A stretch of 6,853 bases of DNA. It comes from Sphingomonadales bacterium. Its GTDB lineage: Bacteria > Pseudomonadota > Alphaproteobacteria > Sphingomonadales > Sphingomonadaceae. The stretch spans positions 1-6,853 of the forward strand of contig JANYCM010000393.1 in assembly GCA_025360285.1 (NCBI GenBank). The letters run 5' to 3'. Position 1 is the first letter of the stretch; every line of letters begins with the position of its first letter. Made by a program: the position numbers and the translations under genes. Below are positions 1-5,642 of the stretch, one piece after another. Below the pieces are notes generated by a model, which was given only the letters and a program-made list of their open reading frames with translations, was not told where the DNA came from and made no database searches.

Positions 1-870
1 GTCGCCGGCCGCGCGCTGTTCGGATCGTGCCGGGTGCTCGTCGATAGCATCCTGCCGCGCTTCGGCATCCAGACGACCACCGTCGATGCCACCGATACCG
101 ACGCCTGGGCCAGGGCGCGCCGGCCCAATACCAAGGCGTTCTTCCTCGAAACCCCGTCGAACCCCGGCCTTGAAGTGTCGGATATCCGCGCCATCGCCGA
201 TATCGCCCATGATGCCGGCGCCACTGTGGTGGTCGATAATGCCTTTGCCTCGCCCATCGTCCAGCGGCCGCTCGAACTGGGCGCTGATGTCGTCGCCTAT
301 AGCGCCACCAAGCTGATGGACGGGCAGGGCCGCGTGCTCGCCGGCGCCGTGCTGGGCAGCGAGAAATGGATGAATGACGTCTATCTCGCCTATGCGCGCC
401 ACACCGGGCCGAACCTGTCGCCGTTCAACGCCTGGGTGGTGCTGAAATCGCTGGAAACGCTCGATCTGCGGGTGACGCGATCGTGCGAGAACGCCCTGAA
501 GGTGGCCAGCTTCCTCGAAACGCGGGTGCCGCGCCTGCTCTATCCCGGCCTCGCCTCGCACCCGCAGCACGGGCTGGCGATGCGCCAGATGGCGGCGGGC
601 GGCACCATCATCGCGCTGTTCCTGGACGGCGGCCGGCCCCAGGCGCACGCCCTGCTCGATGGGCTGGAATTGATCGACATCTCCAACAATCTCGGCGATT
701 CGCGCAGCCTGATGACCCACCCGGCCTCGACCACCCATGCCAGTGTCAGCCCCGATGTCCGCGACCAGATGGGCATCACCGAAGGCATGTTGCGGCTGTC
801 GATCGGCCTGGAAGACCCGCGTGACCTGATCGACGATCTTGATGCGGCGCTCAGCGCGGCTGGTCTATGA
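1..870 (+). CDS. metZ: O-succinylhomoserine sulfhydrylase MetZ (5' end outside window)
   Basis: This is a PLP-dependent enzyme of the Cys/Met metabolism family. MetZ makes homocysteine directly from O-succinylhomoserine and sulfide in the cytoplasm, on the way to methionine. The reading frame is open from base 1, so the gene starts upstream; 289 residues are present of about 400 usual, leaving roughly 110 N-terminal residues missing. The PLP-binding aspartate is in VVVDNAF (Asp codon 235-237). The Schiff-base lysine is in YSATKLMDGQGR (Lys codon 310-312). The LMDGQGR stretch after the lysine and the early ALFGSCR stretch are what I associate with MetZ rather than with MetB or MetC. The C-terminal SLMTHPASTTH motif of the family is also present. 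The stop codon overlaps the apaG start (ATGA), which suggests translational coupling. Assignment to the family is certain; preference for succinyl- over acetyl-homoserine is inferred from similarity. Confidence 0.93.
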   Translation, partial: VAGRALFGSCRVLVDSILPRFGIQTTTVDATDTDAWARARRPNTKAFFLETPSNPGLEVSDIRAIADIAHDAGATVVVDNAFASPIVQRPLELGADVVAYSATKLMDGQGRVLAGAVLGSEKWMNDVYLAYARHTGPNLSPFNAWVVLKSLETLDLRVTRSCENALKVASFLETRVPRLLYPGLASHPQHGLAMRQMAAGGTIIALFLDGGRPQAHALLDGLELIDISNNLGDSRSLMTHPASTTHASVSPDVRDQMGITEGMLRLSIGLEDPRDLIDDLDAALSAAGL

Positions 871-1292
871 CGGTCATCGACCTGATCTTCCCCTATGCGG
901 CGACCACCCGCCACGGTGCCGCGGCGATCACCGTCCGCGTTGCGCCGCGCTATCTGCCCGATCAGTCCGATGATCGCATTCCGCGCCACATCTGGTCCTA
1001 TCATGTCCGCGTCGAAAACCATGGCCTGGAAATCGTGCAACTGCGTGATCGCCACTGGCTGATCACCGATGGCGAGGGGCGGCGTGAAACCGTCGATGGC
1101 CCCGGCGTCATCGGCCAGCAGCCCTTCATCGAACCCGGCGGCGCCTTTGATTATGTCTCGGGCTGCCCGCTGCGCACGCCATCGGGCACCATGCAGGGCC
1201 ATTATGGCATGGCGGCCGAAAGCGGCGGCTTTGAAGCGGCGATCCCGGCCTTTGCCCTGGAACACCCCAGCCTGCGGCCGACGCGCAACTGA
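867..1292 (+). CDS. apaG: ApaG family protein
   Basis: This encodes a 141-residue ApaG protein, a small all-beta protein with a fibronectin-III-like/DUF525 fold. Older work linked ApaG to Co2+/Mg2+ resistance, but its biochemical role is not settled. The hallmark is the conserved block at about residues 70-112: a GEGRRETVDGPGVIGQQP run, then FIEPGGAFDYVSGCPLRTPSG, then TMQGHYGM. The N-terminal part has the family pattern ITVRVAPRYLPDQS followed by IWSYHVRVEN. Length is slightly above the usual 125-130 residues because of a short C-terminal tail. The ATG at 867 overlaps the metZ stop by 4 bases, so the start is well supported although no strong Shine-Dalgarno site is visible inside metZ. The LysR gene begins 4 bases after its stop, consistent with one transcript. 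Confidence 0.95.
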   Translation: MTVIDLIFPYAATTRHGAAAITVRVAPRYLPDQSDDRIPRHIWSYHVRVENHGLEIVQLRDRHWLITDGEGRRETVDGPGVIGQQPFIEPGGAFDYVSGCPLRTPSGTMQGHYGMAAESGGFEAAIPAFALEHPSLRPTRN

Positions 1293-1296
1293 TCCG

Positions 1297-2085
1297 ATGA
1301 AGCGCACCCATCTGCCGCTCAACGCCCTGCGCGTCTTTGATGCCGCCGCCCGGCATCTTTCGTTCACCAAGGCGGCGGACGAGCTGGCAGTCACGCCGGC
1401 CGCCGTCGGGCAGCAGATCCGTGCGCTGGAAGATACGCTCGGCGTCGTGCTGTTCAAGCGGATGACGCGCAACCTGGAATTGACGGCGGAGGCCGAACGG
1501 TCCTTGCCCGCACTGCGCGCCGGCTTTCTGCAATTCGAAGAATCGGTGCGGATTTTGCAGGACGGCCAGGGATCAAAAGTGCTGACCATCGCGGCACCGC
1601 GCGATTTCACTGCGAAATGGCTGAACGCCCGGCTGGCCGCCTATGCCGCCCGGCACCCGGAACTGCGCTTCGTCCTCGCCGCCAGCGACGGCATGCCGGA
1701 TTTCACCCAGGCCAATCTCGATCTCGCCATCGTGTTTTCGGGGGAGCCCGATGCGGAGGGGATTCACGGCAAGCCTTTGGTGGCCGAATCGCTGGTGGTG
1801 GTGACGGCACCGGGGGCGGAGGCGGCGCTGCGCATCGCCCACCCCGGCGATCCCCGGGCGCCGGGGTTGACGGTTGCCGATGCCGGGTTGGCCATCGATG
1901 CGGCGGCGGCGGGGCTGGGCAGTGCGCTGGTGCCGGCAACGCTGGCGGCGGCAGACATTGCGGCCGGCCGGGTGGTGGTGACGGGGGAAGCGCAGCCGAC
2001 GGGGGCGGCCTATTGGCTGATCGCCCCCACCCCGCAATGGCGCCAGGCCAAGGTGCGGGCGATGGTGGAGTTTTTGCTCGGCTAG
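1297..2085 (+). CDS. LysR-type transcriptional regulator, GcvA-like, with short effector domain
   Basis: This encodes a 262-residue LysR-family DNA-binding regulator. The N-terminal winged helix-turn-helix spans about residues 6-65: LNALRVFDAAARHLSFTKAA, then ELAVTPAAVGQQIRALED, then LGVVLFKR. The phrasing VTPAAVGQQIRALE and the 'PLNALRVFDAAARH' opening resemble the GcvA/AmpR-like branch. A linker helix follows (about 66-92), then a periplasmic-binding-protein-like domain from about 95. That domain is short: after LVAESLVVVTAPG (161-173) it passes almost directly to the VADAGLAIDAAAAGLGSALVP segment (193-213). The stretch of roughly 35-45 residues that normally lies between them, with the W-rich 'HDxxxxxW' region of GcvA relatives, is missing. 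No frameshift is evident. I chose ATG 1297 because it lies 4 bases after the apaG stop and starts exactly at the family's N-terminus. A longer in-frame start at 1069 would lie inside apaG. Its target genes and ligand cannot be read from the sequence; autoregulation or control of metZ-apaG is possible but inferred. Confidence 0.88.
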   Translation: MKRTHLPLNALRVFDAAARHLSFTKAADELAVTPAAVGQQIRALEDTLGVVLFKRMTRNLELTAEAERSLPALRAGFLQFEESVRILQDGQGSKVLTIAAPRDFTAKWLNARLAAYAARHPELRFVLAASDGMPDFTQANLDLAIVFSGEPDAEGIHGKPLVAESLVVVTAPGAEAALRIAHPGDPRAPGLTVADAGLAIDAAAAGLGSALVPATLAAADIAAGRVVVTGEAQPTGAAYWLIAPTPQWRQAKVRAMVEFLLG

Positions 2086-2107
2086 GGCGCCGGTTTCGAT
2101 TCAGCGA

Positions 2108-2143
2108 TTGTTCAACAAACGCTGGATAAAAAAGCGTCAACAA
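2108..2143. promoter_or_regulatory. Palindrome and direct repeats upstream of cytochrome c gene (possible operator)
   Basis: A perfect 11-base palindrome, TTGTTCAACAA, lies at 2108-2118. Its right half, TCAACAA (2112-2118), recurs at 2137-2143, spaced 25 bases start to start. Between them a 5-bp inverted repeat (ACGCT 2119-2123 / AGCGT 2133-2137) flanks an A-rich loop. The position, between the LysR stop and a promoter-like sequence for the cytochrome gene, would suit a regulator site. Which protein would bind is unknown, and motifs this short can arise by chance. Confidence 0.25.
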
Positions 2144-2192
2144 GCAGGCGAAATTGCCGCAGCAACATTACCACTCTGTCACCCGGACGAAA

Positions 2193-2221
2193 TTGCACAG
2201 CGTTTCAAAAGTCGATATGGC
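2193..2221 (+). promoter_or_regulatory. Candidate housekeeping promoter of the cytochrome c gene
   Basis: A TTGCAC -35-like hexamer (2193-2198) is followed after 17 bases by TATGGC (2216-2221) as a -10-like hexamer. This would place the transcription start about 20-25 bases before the ATG, leaving a short leader with the ribosome binding site. The match to consensus is moderate, and GATATG at 2214-2219 is an alternative -10. A separate promoter is expected because a 165-base gap separates this gene from the LysR gene. Confidence 0.33.
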
Positions 2222-2250
2222 GTTCCCACTGTTCCCAAAAAGAGGCTAGC

Positions 2251-2652
2251 ATGACCAAGACGGGTTTCCTGACGATCGCCGCCACCGCCTTTGCCGCCGC
2301 CGCCTTCGCGCCGGCCGCCCAGGCGGCTCCTGCCGCTGCCGTTCCGGCCGGTGATGCCGTCCACGGCGCCGTGGTGTTCAACCAGTGCAAGGTCTGCCAT
2401 GTCGCCGACAAGGGCGTGAACCGCGTCGGCCCGTCGCTGTTCGGCGTCGTGGGTCGCAAATCGGGTTCGGCCCCCGGCTACACCTATTCGGCCGCTAACA
2501 AGAACAGCGGCATCACCTGGACCACCGACAAGCTGTTCGCCTATCTCGAAGCCCCGCAGAAAATGGTCCCCGGCACCAAGATGGCCTTCGCCGGCCTGAA
2601 GAACCCGAAGGACCGGGCCGACGTGATCGCCTTCCTGAAGACCAAGGCGTAA
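2251..2652 (+). CDS. Exported class I c-type cytochrome
   Basis: This encodes a 133-residue monohaem cytochrome c, expected to carry electrons in the periplasm. Residues 1-25 form a Sec signal peptide: Lys3, a hydrophobic alanine-rich core, and a cleavage site after Ala-Gln-Ala (23-25). The mature part has a single haem-binding CKVCH motif (Cys46, Cys49, His50). The GPSLFGVVGRKSG block (60-72) and the YTYSAANKNSGITW block (77-90) are typical of the mitochondrial/c2-like class I group. The likely sixth haem ligand is Met111 in PGTKMAFAG, and the chain ends in a helix, ADVIAFLKTK. AGAGG at 2241-2245 sits 5 bases before the ATG, a good ribosome binding site that fixes the start. The gene stands alone, with its own promoter-like sequence upstream and a hairpin-rich spacer downstream. 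Its redox partner cannot be told from context; I give no symbol because cycA/cycM-type names are used inconsistently. Confidence 0.94.
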   Translation: MTKTGFLTIAATAFAAAAFAPAAQAAPAAAVPAGDAVHGAVVFNQCKVCHVADKGVNRVGPSLFGVVGRKSGSAPGYTYSAANKNSGITWTTDKLFAYLEAPQKMVPGTKMAFAGLKNPKDRADVIAFLKTKA

Positions 2653-2667
2653 GTCGCAGCGCCGCGA

Positions 2668-2689
2668 GCGCGTAGCGAAAGCTACGCGC
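2668..2689. terminator. Perfect 9-bp hairpin with GAAA loop after cytochrome c gene
   Basis: GCGCGTAGC (2668-2676) and GCTACGCGC (2681-2689) pair perfectly around a GAAA tetraloop, a stable GNRA loop. It begins 15 bases after the cytochrome stop codon. No U-run follows, so it is not a textbook intrinsic terminator. It could stabilise the 3' end of the mRNA, assist Rho-dependent termination, or be a copy of an interspersed palindromic repeat. Confidence 0.5.
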
Positions 2690-2716
2690 CGACAGGCGCA
2701 AGATCGGCCGGCGGGG

Positions 2717-2737
2717 CGGCGGGGCCTTCCCCCGCCG
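2717..2737. repeat. Inverted repeat, 8-bp GC stem
   Basis: CGGCGGGG (2717-2724) and CCCCGCCG (2730-2737) form a perfect stem around a 5-base CCTTC loop. It is the second of four consecutive hairpins after the cytochrome gene. The GC content is extreme, so some chance pairing is expected; the perfect match and the company of the other hairpins make it worth listing. Confidence 0.45.
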
Positions 2738-2753
2738 AACCCGTCCGACGCCA

Positions 2754-2772
2754 GCATGGGCTTTGCCCATGC
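2754..2772. repeat. Inverted repeat, 8-bp stem with TTT loop
   Basis: GCATGGGC (2754-2761) and GCCCATGC (2765-2772) pair perfectly around TTT. On the + strand it runs into a pyrimidine-rich stretch (2773-2805), which is T-containing but not a true U-tract. A role in termination of the cytochrome transcript is possible. Confidence 0.45.
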
Positions 2773-2793
2773 CCTTCCTACACTTCCTTCCTC

Positions 2794-2836
2794 CTCCCTC
2801 CCCCCACGGCGCCAAGCGGCGCGGTGGGGGAGGGAG
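2794..2836. repeat. Long imperfect hairpin, about 18 base pairs
   Basis: The left arm (2794-2813) is CTCCCT, CCCCCC, ACG, GCGCC. The right arm (2818-2836) is GGCGC, GGT, GGGGG, AGGGAG. They pair around an AAGC loop (2814-2817) with one bulged C (2800) and one G/G mismatch (2808/2823). The outer arms are pure pyrimidine and purine tracts. On the + strand an A-run (2837-2841) follows rather than a T-run, so this is not a standard intrinsic terminator in either direction. It could be a repetitive extragenic palindrome or an mRNA 3'-end barrier. Confidence 0.6.
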
Positions 2837-3026
2837 AAAAAGCGCCTGTCTCCCAAAACAGACACCCCAATCCCGCACCCCACACGCCGTCCCGACCCCG
2901 CCAAACCCGGCCAACCTACCCCCGCGCCCGCCCCCCAACCGGCGCCGCTACTGCCACGCCCGGCCACGCCCCCCGCCGACTACCCGAAAATTCCCTTAAT
3001 CCCCCGACCATGCTAGGGCGTGCGCC

Positions 3027-4916
3027 ATGCTGACCATGAACGCCGTAACCGTCCGCCTTGGCGGGCGGACCATCCTTGACAATGCCACCGCCACCCTGCC
3101 GCCGCGCGGCCGGATCGGGCTGATCGGCCGCAATGGCGCCGGCAAATCGACGTTGATGAAGGTCATCGCCGGCACGCTGGATCCCGACAGCGGCAGTGTG
3201 GAGATGCCCAAGGCGGCGCGGCTCGGCTATGTCGCCCAGGAAGCCCCGGCGGGGCAGGGCACCCCCTTTGAAACCGTGCTCGCCGCCGACGTCGAACGCG
3301 CCGCGCTGATGGCGGAAGAAGCAATACTTTCAACGACTTTGGCCGATGCCAACCGGCTGGCAGAAATCCATGACCGGCTGATCACCATCGATGCCTATAC
3401 CGCCGCGGCGCGCGCCAGCCGCATCCTCGTCGGCCTGGGTTTTGACGAGGCGGCGCAGCACCGCCCGCTCGACAGCTATTCGGGCGGCTGGCGCATGCGT
3501 GTCGCGCTGGCGGCACTGCTGTTCTCGCAGCCTGATCTGCTGCTGCTCGATGAACCCTCGAACCATCTCGATCTCGAAGCGACGATGTGGCTGGAATCCT
3601 TCCTGAAAACCTATCGCGCCACGATCGTGGTGATCAGCCATGAACGCGATCTGCTCAACAATGTCGTCGATTACATCCTGCATCTGGAAGGCGGCAAGAT
3701 CACGCTTTACCCTGGAGGATATGATGATTTCGAACGCCAGCGTGCCGAACGCCTGGCGCAACTGGCCAGCGCGCGGGAGGCGCAAGCGACCCAGCGCGCC
3801 AAGCTGCAAGATTATATCGCCCGCAACAGCGCCCGCGCCAGTACGGCAAAACAGGCGCAATCCCGCCAAAAAGCCCTGGCCAGGATGCAGCCGATTGCCG
3901 AGGCGGTGACCGATCCGTCGCTGGTCTTCAACTTCCCGTCGCCGCCGCCGCTGAAACCGCCGCTGGTGATGATCGAATATGCCAGCGTCGGCTATAACGA
4001 CAAGCCGGTGCTCGAACATATCGACCTGCGGCTCGATCCCGATGATCGGCTGGCGCTGCTCGGCCGCAACGGCAATGGCAAGACGACTCTGGCGCGGCTT
4101 TTATCGGGCCAATTGAAGGCGATGGCCGGCAGCGTCGCGGCGCCGGGCAAGCTGCGCGTCGGCTATTTCACCCAATATCAGGTCGAAGAACTCGATGCCG
4201 GCGACACGCCGCTGGAACATATGAGCCGACTGATGCGCGGCGCCAACCCGTCGCAGGTCCGCGCTCAGCTCGGCCGGTTCGGTTTTTCCGGCGCCATGGC
4301 CGAACAAAAGGTCGGCAAGATGTCCGGCGGTGAAAAGGCCCGGCTGGCGCTGGCGCTGATCACCCGTGATGCGCCGCACCTGCTCATCCTCGATGAACCG
4401 ACCAACCACCTTGATGTCGATACCCGCGAAGCCCTTGTCCAGGCGCTGAATGACTATGACGGCGCCGTTGTTGTCGTCAGCCATGATCGCCACATGATCG
4501 AAGCCAGTGCCGACCGGCTCGTCCTCGTCGATGCCGGCCGCGCGCTGGAATTTGCCGGCAGCCTCGATGATTATACCGACGCCATCCTCGGCAAGGGCCC
4601 CGCCAGCCCCGAAGGCGGCAAAGCCAAGGGATCAGGCAATAAAAAGGACGACCGCAAGGCCGCCGCCGCCGCCCGTGAAGCCTCGGCGGGCCTGCGCAAG
4701 ACCATCAAGGACGCCGAAGCCGAAACCGCCCGGTTGACGGCGCGTATCGCCGAAATCGACGCTGCCCTCTCCGATCCGAAGACGGCGAATGCGTCAGACC
4801 GTCACCGCCCGGCCAAGGATTTGATGCGCCTGCGCGGTGAAGCCGAAAAGGCGTTGGCGGCCAGCGAAGCGGCCTGGCTGGCGGCGAGTGAAGCGTTGGA
4901 GATGGCGGGGGTTTGA
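3027..4916 (+). CDS. ABC-F family ATPase, YheS-like
   Basis: This encodes a 629-residue cytoplasmic protein with two ABC ATPase domains and no membrane segments, as expected for ABC-F proteins, which act on ribosomes. The closest well-known relative by phrasing and length is E. coli YheS (about 637 residues). Domain 1 has Walker A GRNGAGKST (34-42), signature YSGGWRMR (151-158), Walker B LLLLDEPSNHLD (171-182, catalytic Glu176) and switch His205. The inter-domain linker (about 232-310) is charged and helical. Domain 2 has Walker A GRNGNGKTT (346-354), signature MSGGEKAR (432-439), Walker B LLILDEPTNHLD (452-463, Glu457) and switch His486. A Lys/Ala/Glu-rich coiled coil fills about 540-625. 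ATG 3027 aligns with the YheS N-terminus; ATG 3036 is an alternative, and no strong ribosome binding site precedes either. The C-rich spacer upstream implies its own promoter. All catalytic motifs look intact. The physiological role of YheS-type proteins is only partly known; antibiotic resistance is not implied by the sequence. Confidence 0.94.
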   Translation: MLTMNAVTVRLGGRTILDNATATLPPRGRIGLIGRNGAGKSTLMKVIAGTLDPDSGSVEMPKAARLGYVAQEAPAGQGTPFETVLAADVERAALMAEEAILSTTLADANRLAEIHDRLITIDAYTAAARASRILVGLGFDEAAQHRPLDSYSGGWRMRVALAALLFSQPDLLLLDEPSNHLDLEATMWLESFLKTYRATIVVISHERDLLNNVVDYILHLEGGKITLYPGGYDDFERQRAERLAQLASAREAQATQRAKLQDYIARNSARASTAKQAQSRQKALARMQPIAEAVTDPSLVFNFPSPPPLKPPLVMIEYASVGYNDKPVLEHIDLRLDPDDRLALLGRNGNGKTTLARLLSGQLKAMAGSVAAPGKLRVGYFTQYQVEELDAGDTPLEHMSRLMRGANPSQVRAQLGRFGFSGAMAEQKVGKMSGGEKARLALALITRDAPHLLILDEPTNHLDVDTREALVQALNDYDGAVVVVSHDRHMIEASADRLVLVDAGRALEFAGSLDDYTDAILGKGPASPEGGKAKGSGNKKDDRKAAAAAREASAGLRKTIKDAEAETARLTARIAEIDAALSDPKTANASDRHRPAKDLMRLRGEAEKALAASEAAWLAASEALEMAGV

Positions 4917-5140
4917 GGGGCTGTCCTACACGGGCCAAATAGGTTATAAGCGGCGGACTAAGTCGCTCTTTGACATTGGTATATCGACTATTGCGCGGAT
5001 GAAATCCGGCGAGGGCCGCTGTGAGAGCTGGATCTGACCGTGGCCTCGCGGCTCAGGTCCACTTTCGCCCAGAAGGTGACATTCCGGGCCATTTAGGAGC
5101 GCCCGATTGCGGTCGCGCCTCGAAGAGGTCATTGTTGAGT
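4917..5140. other. 224-base spacer between ABC-F gene and lipoprotein gene
   Basis: I find no gene here. The base composition drops relative to the ABC-F gene. Small inverted repeats include GACT-A-AGTC (4956-4964), CGGAT-GAA-ATCCG (4996-5008) and CACTTT/AAGGTG (5060-5065 with 5073-5078, one G-T pair). A TTGACA (4970-4975) would be an ideal -35 box, but no acceptable -10 lies 15-19 bases downstream. AGAGG at 5124-5128 is the likely ribosome binding site of the following gene. Confidence 0.5.
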
Positions 5141-5455
5141 GTGAGCAAATGGCGTCTCAATGTTCTCGCATCGGCAATCGCGATTTCGGCATGCTCTGAA
5201 CAGCCGAAGCGTCAGGTATGGGCAGTCGTAGTTGATATACGGCCGCACGTTTCGCCTGGATTCAACACTGACCAATTGGTGGTAGAAGCGCGAACCGTAG
5301 ACGGCCTAACCGGCACGAAAGAAGCCTTGGACGCTGGCCTAACTTGTCGTGTCGGGGACACCAATCATGCGACGGCTCAGGGTGTTTCGCTGACATTGGA
5401 TGGGGGAGCCTGCCAGCGTCCAGGGACACCGCGACTCCATAAATGGCCGTTCTGA
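5141..5455 (+). CDS. Predicted small lipoprotein of unknown function
   Basis: This encodes about 104 residues. The N-terminus has positive residues (Lys3, Arg5), a hydrophobic stretch NVLASAIAISAC and a lipobox-like I-S-A-C (15-18), so Cys18 is the predicted lipidated residue. Ser19 follows, which fits outer-membrane rather than inner-membrane retention. The mature part looks beta-rich. It has a conserved-looking block CRVGD (69-73), GVSLTLDGGAC (81-91), and Cys69 and Cys91 could form a disulfide in the periplasm. I recognise no named family. AGAGG at 5124-5128 lies 12 bases before GTG 5141 and 6 bases before TTG 5135, so TTG 5135 is an equally good start, adding two residues. A GTG at 5021 would bury the signal peptide and is unlikely. 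GC content is lower than in the housekeeping genes. It is probably a real gene because signal peptide, lipobox and ribosome binding site agree. Confidence 0.66.
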   Translation: MSKWRLNVLASAIAISACSEQPKRQVWAVVVDIRPHVSPGFNTDQLVVEARTVDGLTGTKEALDAGLTCRVGDTNHATAQGVSLTLDGGACQRPGTPRLHKWPF

Positions 5456-5642
5456 CGTCGGCGGCTTCTGTGGCGCGTTCACCCAAAAGTCGACTGTCGG
5501 CAGTTCATCCCCATTTTTACTTCCTTGCGCGGGTCGGGATGACTTGCACGGGCACGACGGCTACCGCCTAATTGTCGCCAGTCTGCAATGGTGCGCAGCT
5601 TCCCGTCACCGGCGACGGTCGCCAATTTCGGAGCGCAGGCTT
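5456..5642. other. 187-base spacer resembling degenerate sphingomonad intergenic DNA
   Basis: The spacer lies between the two small genes. Translation of the + frame leading into the next gene gives low-conservation-looking sequence, so I treat it as non-coding. Phrases such as AATGGCCGTTCTGACG (5442-5457) and CCCAAAAGTCGACTGTCGGC (5482-5501) remind me of degenerate intergenic sequence seen widely in sphingomonad genomes. That is memory-based and unverified. GGAG at 5630-5633 is the ribosome binding site of the following gene. No clear promoter was found. Confidence 0.35.

Larger units (their letters stand above)
2653..3026. other. 374-base gene-free spacer with four hairpins and a C-rich tract
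   Basis: No convincing gene lies between the cytochrome and the ABC-F gene. The open frames here encode only proline/arginine-rich low-complexity peptides on the + strand, or are shadows on the - strand. The first half contains four successive inverted repeats, listed separately. The second half (about 2850-3008) is strongly C-biased on the + strand: in 2881-2940 I count 38 C, 9 G, 11 A and 2 T. The hairpin group followed by a C-rich, G-poor run is consistent with transcription termination after the cytochrome gene. A weak -10-like TGCTAG (3011-3016) lies just before the ABC-F start, without a matching -35. Confidence 0.7.

Noticed and set aside
540..1610. 356-codon open frame on the - strand across metZ, apaG and lysR
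   Set aside because: It lies opposite three well-recognised genes, has no family resemblance and is Arg/Ser/Ala-rich as expected of GC-rich antisense frames.
2179..2967. 262-codon open frame on the - strand across the cytochrome gene
   Set aside because: Gly/Arg-rich antisense shadow of the cytochrome gene and C-rich spacer, without a domain or sensible start.
2756..3033. Overlapping proline-rich open frames on the + strand in three frames
   Set aside because: All frames give Pro/Arg low-complexity sequence, as any C-rich tract would; no ribosome binding site or conserved motif.
3027..4916. ABC-F gene as an antibiotic-resistance determinant
   Set aside because: The linker and C-terminal coiled coil match the YheS-type housekeeping group, not the known resistance ABC-F proteins.
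4970..4998. TTGACA as promoter of the lipoprotein gene
   Set aside because: The -35 box is perfect but no -10-like hexamer occurs 15-19 bases downstream.
4944..5132. 62-codon open frame on the - strand
   Set aside because: No recognisable domain or ribosome binding site; an antisense gene here is not supported.
5400..5642. Longer N-terminus for the DUF7668-like protein
   Set aside because: It overlaps the lipoprotein gene, looks non-coding, and GTG 5643 has a well-placed GGAG upstream.
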